Below are positions 12,113 to 24,549 of a DNA stretch of 25,960 nt, piece after piece. Location of the stretch: positions 1-25,960 of the forward strand of contig NW_003120450.1 of the NCBI RefSeq assembly GCF_000003605.2, given 5' to 3'. The stretch's first letter is position 1, and every line of letters begins with the position of its first letter. The notes under the pieces are model-generated. The model did no database searches, was not told the origin of the DNA, and worked only from the letters and a program-made list of their open reading frames with translations. This DNA is from Saccoglossus kowalevskii (taxonomy: Eukaryota > Hemichordata > Enteropneusta > Harrimaniidae). Made by a program: the position numbers and the translations under genes.

Positions 12113-15100
12113 GTAGTGACATGTAACCAGTGCTATAAGTGAGACGTTAATATACATAACTGTATTCACTGCTGCAGATAGTGACATGTAACCAGTGCTA
12201 TAAGTGAGACGGTTAATATACATGTAACTGTATTCACTGCTGCAGATAGTGACATGTAACCAGTGCTATAAAGTGAGATGTTAATATACATAACTGTATT
12301 CACTGCTGCAGATAGTGACATGTAACCAGTGCTATAAGTGAGATGTTAATATACATAACTGTATTCACTGCTGCAGATAGTGACATGTAACCAGTGCTAT
12401 AAGTGAGATGTTAATATACATAACTGTATTCACTGCTGCAGATAGTGACATGTGACCAGTGCTATAAGTGAGATGTTAATATACATCACTGTATTCACTG
12501 CTGCAGATAGTGACATGTAACCAGTGCTATAAGTGAGATGTTAATATACATAACTGTATTCACTGCTGCAGATAGTGACATGTAACCAGTGCCGTAAGTG
12601 AGACGTTAATATACATAACTGTATTCACTGCTGCAGATAGTGACATGTAACCAGTGCTATAAGTGAGATGTTAATATACATAACTGTATTCACTGCTGCA
12701 GATAGTGACATGTAACCAGTGCTATAAGTGAGATGTTAATATACATAACTGTATTCACTGCCGCAGATAGTGACATGTAACCAGTGCTATAAGTGAGATG
12801 TTAATATACATAACTGTATTCACTGCTGCAGATAGTGACATGTAACCAGTGCTATAAGTGAGATGTTAATATACATAACTGTATTCACTGCTGCAGATAG
12901 TGACATGCAACCAGTGCTAAAAGTGAGATGTTAATATACATAACTGTATTCACTGCTGCAGATAGTGACATGTAACCAGTGCTATAAGTGAGACGTTAAT
13001 ATACATAACTGTATTCACTGCTGCAGATAGTGACATGCAACCAGTGCTATAAGTGAGATGTTAATATACATAACTGTATTCACTGCTGCAGATAGTGACA
13101 TGTAACCAGTGCTATAAGTGAGATGTTAATATACATAACTGTATTCACTGCTGCAGATAGTGACATGCAACCAGTGCTATAAGTGAGACGTTAATATACA
13201 TAACTGTATTCACTGCTGCAGATAGTGACATGCAACCAGTGCTATAAGTGAGATGTTAATATACATAACTGTATTCACTGCTGCAGATAGTGACATGTAA
13301 CCAGTGCTATAAATGAGATGTTAATATACATAACTGTATTCACTGCTGCAGATAGTGACATGTAACCAGTGCTATAAGTGAGATGTTAATATACATAACT
13401 GTATTCACTGCTGCAGATAGTGACATGTAACCAGTGCTATAAGTGAGACGTTAATATACATAACTGTATTCACTGCTGCAGATAGTGACATGTAACCAGT
13501 GCTATAAGTGAGACGTTAATATACATAACTGTATTCACTGCTGCAGATAGTGACATGTAACCAGTGCTATAAGTGAGACGTTAATATACATGTAACTGTA
13601 TTCACTGCTGCAGATAGTGACATGTAACCAGTGCTATAAGTGAGACGTTAATATACATAACTGTATTCACTGCTGCAGGTAGTGACATGTAACCAGTGCT
13701 ATAAGTGAGACGTTAATATACATAACTGTATTCACTGCTGCAGATAGTGACATGTAACCAGTGCTATAAGTGAGACGTTAATATACATGTAACTGTATTC
13801 ACTGCTGCAGATAGTGACATGTAACCAGTGCTATAAGTGAGATGTTAATATACATAACTTTATTCACTGCTGCAGATAGTGACATGTAACCAGTACTATA
13901 AGTGAGACGTTAATATACATAACTGTATTCACTGCTGCAGGTAGTGACATGTAACCAGTGCTATAAGTGAGATGTTAATATAGATAACTGTATTCACTGC
14001 TGCAGATAGTGACATGTAACCAGTGCTATAAGTGAGATGTTAATATACATAACTGTATTCACTGCTGCAGATAGTGACATGTAACCAGTGCTATAAGTGA
14101 GATGTTAATATACATAACTGTATTCACTGCTGCAGATAGTGACATGTAACCAGTGCTATAAGTGAGATGTTAATATACATAACTGTATTCACTGCTGCAG
14201 ATAGTGACATGTAACCAGTGCTATATGTGAGATGTTAATATACATAACTGTATTCACTGCTGCAGATAGTGACATGTAACCAGTGCTATAAGTGAGACGT
14301 TAATATACATAACTGTATTCACTGCTGCAGATAGTGACATGTAACCAGTGCTATAAGTGAGACGTTAATATACATAACTGTATTCACTGCTGCAGATAGT
14401 GACATGCAACCAGTGCTATAAGTGAGATGTTAATATACATAACTGTATTCACTGCTGCAGATAGTGACATGTAACCAGTGCTATAAGTGAGATGTTAATA
14501 TACATAACTGTATTCACTGCTGCAGATAGTGACATGCAACCAGTGCTATAAGTGAGACGTTAATATACATAACTGTATTCACTGCTGCAGATAGTGACAT
14601 GCAACCAGTGCTATAAGTGAGATGTTAATATACATAACTGTATTCACTGCTGCAGATAGTGACATGTAACCAGTGCTATAAATGAGATGTTAATATACAT
14701 AACTGTATTCACTGCTGCAGATAGTGACATGTAACCAGTGCTATAAGTGAGATGTTAATATACATAACTGTATTCACTGCTGCAGATAGTGACATGTAAC
14801 CAGTGCTATAAGTGAGACGTTAATATACATAACTGTATTCACTGCTGCAGATAGTGACATGTAACCAGTGCTATAAGTGAGACGTTAATATACATGTAAC
14901 TGTATTCACTGCTGCAGATAGTGACATGTAACCAGTGCTATAAGTGAGATGTTAATATACATAACTGTATTCACTGCTGCAGATAGTGACATGTAACCAG
15001 TGCTATAAGTGAGATGTTAATATACATAACTGTATTCACTGCTGCAGATAGTGACATGTAACCAGTGCTATAAGTGAGACGTTAATATACATGTAACTGT

Positions 15101-15638
15101 ATTCACTGCTGCAGATAGTGACATGTAACCAGTGCTATAAGTGAGACGTTAATATACATAACTGTATTCACTGCTGCAGGTAGTGACATGTAACCAGTGC
15201 TATAAGTGAGACGTTAATATACATAACTGTATTCACTGCTGCAGATAGTGACATGTAACCAGTGCTATAAGTGAGACGTTAATATACATGTAACTGTATT
15301 CACTGCTGCAGATAGTGACATGTAACCAGTGCTATAAGTGAGATGTTAATATACATAACTGTATTCACTGCTGCAGATAGTGACATGTAACCAGTGCTAT
15401 AAGTGAGATGTTAATATACATAACTGTATTCACTGCTGCAGATAGTGACATGTAACCAGTGCTATAAGTGAGATGTTAATATACATAACTGTATTCACTG
15501 CTGCAGATAATGACATGTAACCAGTGCTATAAGTGAGATGTTAATATACATAACTGTATTCACTGCTGCAGATAGTGACATGTAACCAGTGCTATAAGTG
15601 AGATGTTAATATACATAACTGTATTCACTGCTGCAGAT

Positions 15639-16160
15639 AGCGACATGTAACCAGTGCTATAAGTGAGACGTTAATATACATGTAACTGTATTCACTGCTG
15701 CAGATAGTGACATGTAACCAGTGCTATAAGTGAGATGTTAATATACATAACTGTATTCACTGCTGCAGATAGTGACATGTAACCAGTGCTATAAGTGAGA
15801 CGTTAATATACATCACTGTATTCACTGCTGCAGATAGTGACATGTAACCAGTGCTATAAGTGAGATGTTAATATACATAACTGTATTCACTGCTGCAGAT
15901 AGTGACATGTAACCAGTGCTATAAGTGAGATGTTAATATACATAACTGTATTCACTGCTGCAGATAGTGACATGTGACCAGTGCTATAAGTGAGATGTTA
16001 ATATACATCACTGTATTCACTGCTGCAGATAGTGACATGTAACCAGTGCTATAAGTGAGATGTTAATATACATAACTGTATTCACTGCTGCAGATAGTGA
16101 CATGTAACCAGTGCTATAAGTGAGATGTTAATATACATAACTGTATTCACTGCTGCAGAT
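15639..16160. repeat. Higher-order module E, copy 2
   Basis: Same length and marker order as the block at 11,000. GCGACATG is at 15,640, ACATCACTG near 15,811, and CATGTGACC at 15,971 with its own ACATCACTG. It is followed by module F rather than directly by A, so F was either inserted here or lost from the 11-kb locus. Confidence 0.92.
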
Positions 16161-16753
16161 AGTGACATGTAACCAGTGCTATAAGTGAGATGTTAATATA
16201 CATGTAACTGTATTCACTGCTGCAGATAATGACATGTAACCAGTGCTATAAGTGAGATGTTAATATACATAACTGTATTCACTGCTGCAGATAGTGACAT
16301 GTAACCAGTGCTATAAGTGAGATGTTAATATACATAACTGTATTCACTGCTGCAGATAGTGACATGTAACCAGTGCTATAAGTGAGATGTTAATATACAT
16401 AACTGTATTCACTGCTGCAGATAGTGACATGTAACCAGTGCTATAAGTGAGACGTTAATATACATAACTGTATTCACTGCTGCAGATAGTGACATGTAAC
16501 CAGTGCTATAAGTGAGATGTTAATATACATAACTGTATTCACTGCTGCAGATAGTGACATGTAACCAGTGCTATAAGTGAAACGTTAATATACATAACTG
16601 TATTCACTGCTGCAGATAGTGACATGTAACTAGTGCTATAAGTGAGACGTTAATATACATGTACATAACTGTATTCACTGCTGCAGATAGTGACATGTAA
16701 CCAGTGCTATAAGTGAGATGTTAATATACATAACTGTATTCACTGCTGCAGAT
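16161..16753. repeat. Higher-order module F, copy 1
   Basis: A nine-monomer block of 593 bp. It opens with a TG unit carrying +GT, then a GATAATGAC unit, two TG, one CG, one TG, a GTGAAACGTT unit (about 16,578), the 71-bp AACTAGTG unit and a final TG unit. It sits between modules E and A. Confidence 0.92.
16618..16688. repeat. 71-bp monomer variant (+GTACAT)
   Basis: TACATAACTG is expanded to TACATGTACATAACTG, a 6-bp gain. The same variant occurs near 2,139 and 20,325. The 16,618 and 20,285 copies also share AACTAGTG in place of AACCAGTG, so these two are copies of one another. Confidence 0.92.
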
Positions 16754-17344
16754 AGTGACATGCAACCAGTGCTATAAGTGAGACGTTAATATACATAACT
16801 GTATTCACTGCTGCAGATACATGTAGTGACATGTAACCAGTGCTATAAGTGAGACGTTAATATACATAACTGTATTCACTGCTGCAGATAGTGACATGTA
16901 ACCAGTGCTATAAGTGAGACGTTAATATACATGTAACTGTATTCACTGCTGCAGATAGTGACATGTAACCAGTGCTATAAGTGAGACGTTAATATACATA
17001 ACTGTATTCACATCTGCAGATAGTGACATGTAACCAGTGCTATTAGTGAGACGTTAATATACATAACTGTATTGACTGCTGCAGATAGTGAAATGTAACC
17101 AGTGCTATAAGTGAGATGTTAATATACATAACTGTATTCACTGCTGCAGATAGTGTCATGTAACCAGTGCTATAAGTGAGATGTTAATATACATAACTGT
17201 ATTCACTGCTGCAGATAGTGACATGTAACCAGTGCTATAAGTGAGATGTTAATATACATAACTGTATTCACTGCTGCAGATAGTGACATGTAACCAGTGC
17301 TATAAGTGAGATGTTAATATACATAACTGTATTCACTGCTGCAG
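16754..17344. repeat. Higher-order module A, copy 3
   Basis: Lies exactly 5,232 bp after copy 2, with the same ACATGCAACC unit, ACATGT insertion, CACATCTGCAG, CTATTAG, TTGACTGC, GTGAAATG and GTGTCATG markers. It directly follows module F here, whereas copy 2 directly follows module E. Confidence 0.93.
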
Positions 17345-17999
17345 GTAGTGACATGTAACCAGTGCTATAAGTGAGACGTTAATATACATAACTGTATTCA
17401 CTGCTGCAGATAGTGACATGTAACCAGTGCTATAAGTGAGACGTTAATATACATGTAACTGTATTCACTGCTGCAGATAGTGACATGTAACCAGTGCTAT
17501 AAGTGAGATGTTAATATACATAACTGTATTCACTGCTGCAGATAGTGACATGTAACCAGTGCTATAAGTGAGATGTTAATATACATAACTGTATTCACTG
17601 CTGCAGATAGTGACATGTAACCAGTGCTATAAGTGAGATGTTAATATACATAACTGTATTCACTGCTGCAGATAGTGACATGTAACCAGTGCTATAAGTG
17701 AGATGTTAATATACATAACTGTATTCACTGCTGCAGATAGTGACATGCAACCAGTGCTATAAGTGAGATGTTAATATACATAACTGTATTCACTGCTGCA
17801 GATAGTGACATGTAAACCAGTGCTATAAGTGAGATGTTAATATACATAACTGTATTCACTGCTGCAGATAGTGACATGTAACCAGTGCTATAAGTGAGAT
17901 GTTAATATACATAACTGTATTCACTGCTGCAGATAGTGACATGTAACCAGTGCTATAAGTGAGACGTTAATATACATAACTGTATTCACTGCTGCAGAT

Positions 18000-18978
18000 A
18001 GCAACATGTAACCAGTGCTATAAGTGAGATGTTAATATACATGTAACTGTATTCACTGCTGCAGATAGTGACATGTAACCAGTGCTATAAGTGAGATGTT
18101 AATATACATAACTGTATTCACTGCTGCAGATAGTGACATGTAACCAGTGCTATAAGTGAGATGTTAATATACATAACTGTATTCACTGCTGCAGATAGTG
18201 ACATGTAACCAGTGCTATAAGTGAGATGTTAATATACATAACTGTATTCACTGCTGCAGATAGTGACATGTAACCAGTGCTATAAGTGAGATGTTAATAT
18301 ACATAACTGTATTCACTGCTGCAGATAGTGACATGTAACCAGTGCTATAAGTGAGATGTTAATATACATAACTGTATTCACTGCTGCAGATAGCGACATG
18401 TAACCAGTGCTATAAGTGAGACGTTAATATACATGTAACTGTATTCACTGCTGCAGATAGTGACATGTAACCAGTGCTATAAGTGAGATGTTAATATACA
18501 TAACTGTATTCACTGCTGCAGATAGTGACATGTAACCAGTGCTATAAGTGAGACGTTAATATACATCACTGTATTCACTACTGCAGATAGTGACATGTAA
18601 CCAGTGCTATAAGTGAGATGTTAATATACATAACTGTATTCACTGCTGCAGATAGTGACATGTAACCAGTGCTATAAGTGAGATGTTAATATACATAACT
18701 GTATTCACTGCTGCAGATAGTGACATGTGACCAGTGCTATAAGTGAGATGTTAATATACATCACTGTATTCACTGCTGCAGATAGTGACATGTAACCAGT
18801 GCTATAAGTGAGATGTTAATATACATAACTGTATTCACTGCTGCAGATAGTGACATGTAACCAGTGCTATAAGTGAGATGTTAATATACATAACTGTATT
18901 CACTGCTGCAGATAGTGACATGTAACCAGTGCTATAAGTGAGACGTTAATATACATAACTGTATTCACTGCTGCAGAT
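18000..18978. repeat. Tandem higher-order repeat D, first copy (979 bp)
   Basis: A 15-monomer block that begins with AGCAACATG plus a +GT unit and contains a complete E module (18,392-18,913). It is followed at once by a second AGCAACATG unit. One monomer near 18,578 carries CACTACTGCAG, a private substitution. Confidence 0.92.
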
Positions 18979-19827
18979 AGCAACATGTAACCAGTGCTAT
19001 AAGTGAGATGTTAATATACATGTAACTGTATTCACTGCTGCAGATAGTGACATGTAACCAGTGCTATAAGTGAGATGTTAATATACATAACTGTATTCAC
19101 TGCTGCAGATAGTGACATGTAACCAGTGCTATAAGTGAGATGTTAATATACATAACTGTATTCACTGCTGCAGATAGTGACATGTAACCAGTGCTATAAG
19201 TGAGATGTTAATATACATAACTGTATTCACTGCTGCAGATAGTGACATGTAACCAGTGCTATAAGTGAGATGTTAATATACATAACTGTATTCACTGCTG
19301 CAGATAGTGACATGTAACCAGTGCTATAAGTGAGATGTTAATATACATAACTGTATTCACTGCTGCAGATAGCGACATGTAACCAGTGCTATAAGTGAGA
19401 CGTTAATATACATGTAACTGTATTCACTGCTGCAGATAGTGACATGTAACCAGTGCTATAAGTGAGATGTTAATATACATAACTGTATTCACTGCTGCAG
19501 ATAGTGACATGTAACCAGTGCTATAAGTGAGATGTTAATATACATAACTGTATTCACTGCTGCAGATAGTGACATGTAACCAGTGCTATAAGTGAGATGT
19601 TAATATACATAACTGTATTCACTGCTGCAGATAGTGACATGTGACCAGTGCTATAAGTGAGATGTTAATATACATCACTGTATTCACTGCTGCAGATAGT
19701 GACATGTAACCAGTGCTATAAGTGAGATGTTAATATACATAACTGTATTCACTGCTGCAGATAGTGACATGTAACCAGTGCTATAAGTGAGATGTTAATA
19801 TACATAACTGTATTCACTGCTGCAGAT
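18979..19827. repeat. Tandem higher-order repeat D, second copy (849 bp)
   Basis: Same series as the preceding block at a 979-bp offset as far as the GCGACATG unit (19,372), then at 914 bp by the CATGTGACC unit. The CG/ACATCACTG monomer of the E module has been lost, and the copy ends two monomers early in total, where module F begins. Confidence 0.9.
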
Positions 19828-20420
19828 AGTGACATGTAACCAGTGCTATAAGTGAGATGTTAATATACATGTAACTGTATTCACTGCTGCAGATAATGAC
19901 ATGTAACCAGTGCTATAAGTGAGATGTTAATATACATAACTGTATTCACTGCTGCAGATAGTGACATGTAACCAGTGCTATAAGTGAGATGTTAATATAC
20001 ATAACTGTATTCACTGCTGCAGATAGTGACATGTAACCAGTGCTATAAGTGAGATGTTAATATACATAACTGTATTCACTGCTGCAGATAGTGACATGTA
20101 ACCAGTGCTATAAGTGAGACGTTAATATACATAACTGTATTCACTGCTGCAGATAGTGACATGTAACCAGTGCTATAAGTGAGATGTTAATATACATAAC
20201 TGTATTCACTGCTGCAGATAGTGACATGTAACCAGTGCTATAAGTGAAACGTTAATATACATAACTGTATTCACTGCTGCAGATAGTGACATGTAACTAG
20301 TGCTATAAGTGAGACGTTAATATACATGTACATAACTGTATTCACTGCTGCAGATAGTGACATGTAACCAGTGCTATAAGTGAGATGTTAATATACATAA
20401 CTGTATTCACTGCTGCAGAT
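19828..20420. repeat. Higher-order module F, copy 2
   Basis: Equals the block at 16,161 at a constant offset of 3,667, with the same 593-bp length. GATAATGAC (about 19,893), GTGAAACGTT (20,245) and the 71-bp unit ending near 20,350 all agree. It follows a shortened E module and precedes the truncated A module. Confidence 0.92.
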
Positions 20421-21335
20421 AGTGACATGTAACCAGTGCTATTAGTGAGACGTTAATATACATAACTGTATTGACTGCTGCAGATAGTGAAATGTAACCA
20501 GTGCTATAAGTGAGATGTTAATATACATAACTGTATTCACTGCTGCAGATAGTGTCATGTAACCAGTGCTATAAGTGAGATGTTAATATACATAACTGTA
20601 TTCACTGCTGCAGATAGTGACATGTAACCAGTGCTATAAGTGAGATGTTAATATACATAACTGTATTCACTGCTGCAGATAGTGACATGTAACCAGTGCT
20701 ATAAGTGAGATGTTAATATACATAACTGTATTCACTGCTGCAGATAGTGACATGTAACCAGTGCTATAAGTGAGATGTTAATATACATAACTGTATTCAC
20801 TGCTGCAGATAGTGACATGTAACCAGTGCTATAAGTGAGATGTTAATATACATAACTGTATTCACTGCTGCAGATAGTGACATGTAACCAGTGCTATAAG
20901 TGAGATGTTAATATACATAACTGTATTCACTGCTGCAGATAGTGACATGTAACCAGTGCTATAAGTGAGATGTTAATATACATAACTGTATTCACTGCTG
21001 CAGATAGTGACATATAACCAGTGCTATAAGTGAGATGTTAATATACATAACTGTATTCACTGCTGCAGATAGTGACATGTAACCAGTGCTATAAGTGAGA
21101 TGTTAATATACATAACTGTATTCACTGCTGCAGATAGTGACATGTAACCAGTGCTATAAGTGAGACGTTAATATACATAACTGTATTCACTGCTGCAGAT
21201 AGCGATATGTAACCAGTGCTATAAGTGAGACGTTAATATACATGTAACTGTATTCACTGCTGCAGATAGTGACATGTAACCAGTGCTATAAGTGAGATGT
21301 TAATATACATAACTGTATTCACTGCTGCAGATAGT
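20421..21335. repeat. Truncated module A plus extension
   Basis: Begins at the CTATTAG monomer, so the first four monomers of module A, including the 6-bp ACATGT insertion, are missing (268 bp fewer than expected from the copy at 16,754). It then follows the 1-kb region at the window start: GTGAAATG, GTGTCATG, a run of TG units, an ACATATAACC unit (21,011; counterpart 859) and a GCGATATG unit (21,203; counterpart 986). It has one extra CG monomer just before the last marker. Confidence 0.9.
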
Positions 21336-22120
21336 GACATGTAATCAGTGCTATAAGTGAGATGTTAATATACATAACTGTATTCACTGCTGCAGATAGT
21401 GACATGTAACCAGTGCTATAAGTGAGATGTTAATATACATAACTGTATTCACTGCTGCAGATAGTGACATGTAACCAGTGCTATAAGTGAGATGTTAATA
21501 TACATAACTATATTCACTGCTGCGGATAGTGACATGTAACCAGTGCTATACATGTAAGTGAGATGTTAATATACATAACTGTATTCACTTCTGCAGATAG
21601 TGACATGTAACCAGTGCTATAAGGGAGATGTTAATATACATAACTGTATTCACTGCTGCAGATAGTGACATGTAACCAGTGCTATAAGTGAAATGTTAAT
21701 ATACATAACTGTATTCACTGCTGCAGATAGTGACATGTAACCAGTGCTATAAGTGAGATGTTAATATACATAACTGTATTCACTGCTGCAGATAGTGACA
21801 TGTAACCAGTGCTATAAGTGAGATGTTAATATACATAACTGTATTCACTGCTGCAGATAGTGACATGTAACCAGTGCTATAAGTGAGATGTTAATATACA
21901 TAACTGTATTCACTGCTGCAGATAGTGACATGTAACCAGTGCTATAAGTGAGACGTTAATATACATAACTGTATTCACTGCTGCAGATAGTGACATGTAA
22001 CCAGTGCTATAAGTGAGATGTTAATATACATGTAACTGTATTCACTGCTGCAGATAGTGACATGTAACCAGTGCTATAAGTGAGATGTTAATATACATAA
22101 CTGTATTAACTGCTGCAGAT

Positions 22121-22577
22121 AGTGACATGTAACCAGTGCTATAAGTGAGATGTTAATATACATGTAACTGTATTCACTGCTGCAGATAATGACATGTAAC
22201 CAGTGCTATAAGTGAGATGTTAATATACATAACTGTATTCACTGCTGCAGATAGTGACATGTAACCAGTGCTATAAGTGAGATGTTAATATACATAACTG
22301 TATTCACTGCTGCAGATAGTGACATGTAACCAGTGCTATAAGTGAGATGTTAATATACATAACTGTATTCACTGCTGCAGATAGTGACATGTAACCAGTG
22401 CTATAAGTGAGACGTTAATATACATAACTGTATTCACTGCTGCAGATAGTGACATGTAACCAGTGCTATAAGTGAGATGTTAATATACATAACTGTATTC
22501 ACTGCTGCAGATAGTGACATGTAACCAGTGCTATAAGTGAAACGTTAATATACATAACTGTATTCACTGCTGCAGAT
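22121..22577. repeat. Higher-order module F, partial copy 3
   Basis: Matches the first seven monomers of module F at +2,293 from copy 2, through the GTGAAACGTT unit (about 22,538). It lacks the 71-bp unit, and a plain TG unit follows. Confidence 0.88.
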
Positions 22578-23038
22578 AGTGACATGTAACCAGTGCTATA
22601 AGTGAGATGTTAATATACATAACTGTATTCACTGCTGCAGATAGTGACATGTAACCAGTGCTATAAGTGAGACGTTAATATACATGTAACTGTATTCACT
22701 GCTGCAGATAGTGACATGTAACCAGTGCTATAAGTGAGATGTTAATATACATAACTGTATTCACTGCTGCAGATAGTGACATGTAACCAGTGCTATAAGT
22801 GAGATGTTAATATACATAACTGTATTCACTGCTGCAGATAGTGACATGTAACCAGTGCTATAAGTGAGATGTTAATATACATAACTGTATTCACTGCTGC
22901 AGATAGTGACATGTAACCAGTGCTATAAGTGAGATGTTAATATACATAACTGTATTCACTGCTGCAGATAGTGACATGCAACCAGTGCTATAAGTGAGAT
23001 GTTAATATACATAACTGTATTCACTGCTGCAGATAGTG

Positions 23039-23700
23039 ACATGTAACCAGTGCTATAAGTGAGATGTTAATATACATAACTGTATTGACTGCTGCAGATA
23101 GTGAAATGTAACCAGTGCTATAAGTGAGATGTTAATATACATAACTGTATTCACTGCTGCAGATAGTGTCATGTAACCAGTGCTATAAGTGAGATGTTAA
23201 TATACATAACTGTATTCACTGCTGCAGATAGTGACATGTAACCAGTGCTATAAGTGAGATGTTAATATACATAACTGTATTCACTGCTGCAGATAGTGAC
23301 ATGTAACCAGTGCTATAAGTGAGATGTTAATATACATAACTGTATTCACTGCTGCAGATAGTGACATGTAACCAGTGCTATAAGTGAGATGTTAATATAC
23401 ATAACTGTATTCACTGCTGCAGATAGTGACATGTAACCAGTGCTATAAGTGAGATGTTAATATACATAACTGTATTCACTGCTGCAGATAGTGACATGTA
23501 ACCAGTGCTATAAGTGAGATGTTAATATACATAACTGTATTCACTGCTGCAGATAGTGACATGTAACCAGTGCTATAAGTGAGATGTTAATATACATAAC
23601 TGTATTCACTGCTGCAGATAGTGACATATAACCAGTGCTATAAGTGAGATGTTAATATACATAACTGTATTCACTGCTGCAGATAGTGACATGTAACCAG
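23039..23700. repeat. Partial module A copy
   Basis: TATTGACTGC (23,083), GTGAAATG (about 23,101), GTGTCATG (about 23,166) and ACATATAACC (23,625) recur at +2,614 relative to the copy at 20,421. The CTATTAG unit that should come first is replaced by an ordinary TG unit. Limits are approximate. Confidence 0.85.
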
Positions 23701-23762
23701 TGCTATAAGTGAGATGTTAATATACATAACTGTATTCACTGCTGCAGATAGTGACATGTAAC

Positions 23763-24082
23763 CAGTGCTATAAGTGAGATGTTAATATACATCACTGTAT
23801 TCACTGCTGCAGATAGTGACATGTAACCAGTGCTATAAGTGAGATGTTAATATACATAACTGTATTCACTGCCGCAGATAGTGACATGTAACCAGTGCTA
23901 TAAGTGAGATGTTAATATACATCACTGTATTCACTGCTGCAGATAGTGACATGTAACCAGTGCTATAAGTGAGATGTTAATATACATAACTGTATTCACT
24001 GCTGCAGATAGTGACATGTAACCAGTGCTATAAGTGAGATGTTAATATACATCACTGTATTCACTGCTGCAGATAGTGACAT
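23763..24082. repeat. Dimeric 130-bp sub-array
   Basis: ACATCACTG replaces ACATAACTG in every second monomer, at 23,791, 23,921 and 24,051, so the effective period here is 130 bp. The monomer before the middle one also has GCCGCAG, which destroys the PstI site. Confidence 0.85.
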
Positions 24083-24549
24083 GTAACCAGTGCTATAAGT
24101 GAGATGTTAATATACATAACTGTATTCACTGCTGCAGATAGTGACATGTAACCAGTGCTATAAGTGAGATGTTAATATACATAACTGTATTCACTGCTGC
24201 AGATAATGACATGTAACCAGTGCTATAAGTGAGATGTTAATATACATAACTGTATTCACTGCTGCAGATAGTGACATGTAACCAGTGCTATAAGTGAGAT
24301 GTTAATATACATAACTGTATTCACTGCTGCAGATAATGACATGTAACCAGTGCTATAAGTGAGATGTTAATATACATAACTGTATTCACATCTGCAGATA
24401 GTGACATGTAACCAGTGCTATTAGTGAGATGTTAATATACATAACTGTATTTCACTGCTGCAGATAGTGACATGTACCAGTGCTATAAGTGAGACGTTAA
24501 TATACATAACTGTATTCACTGCTGCAGATAGTGACATGTAACCAGTGCT

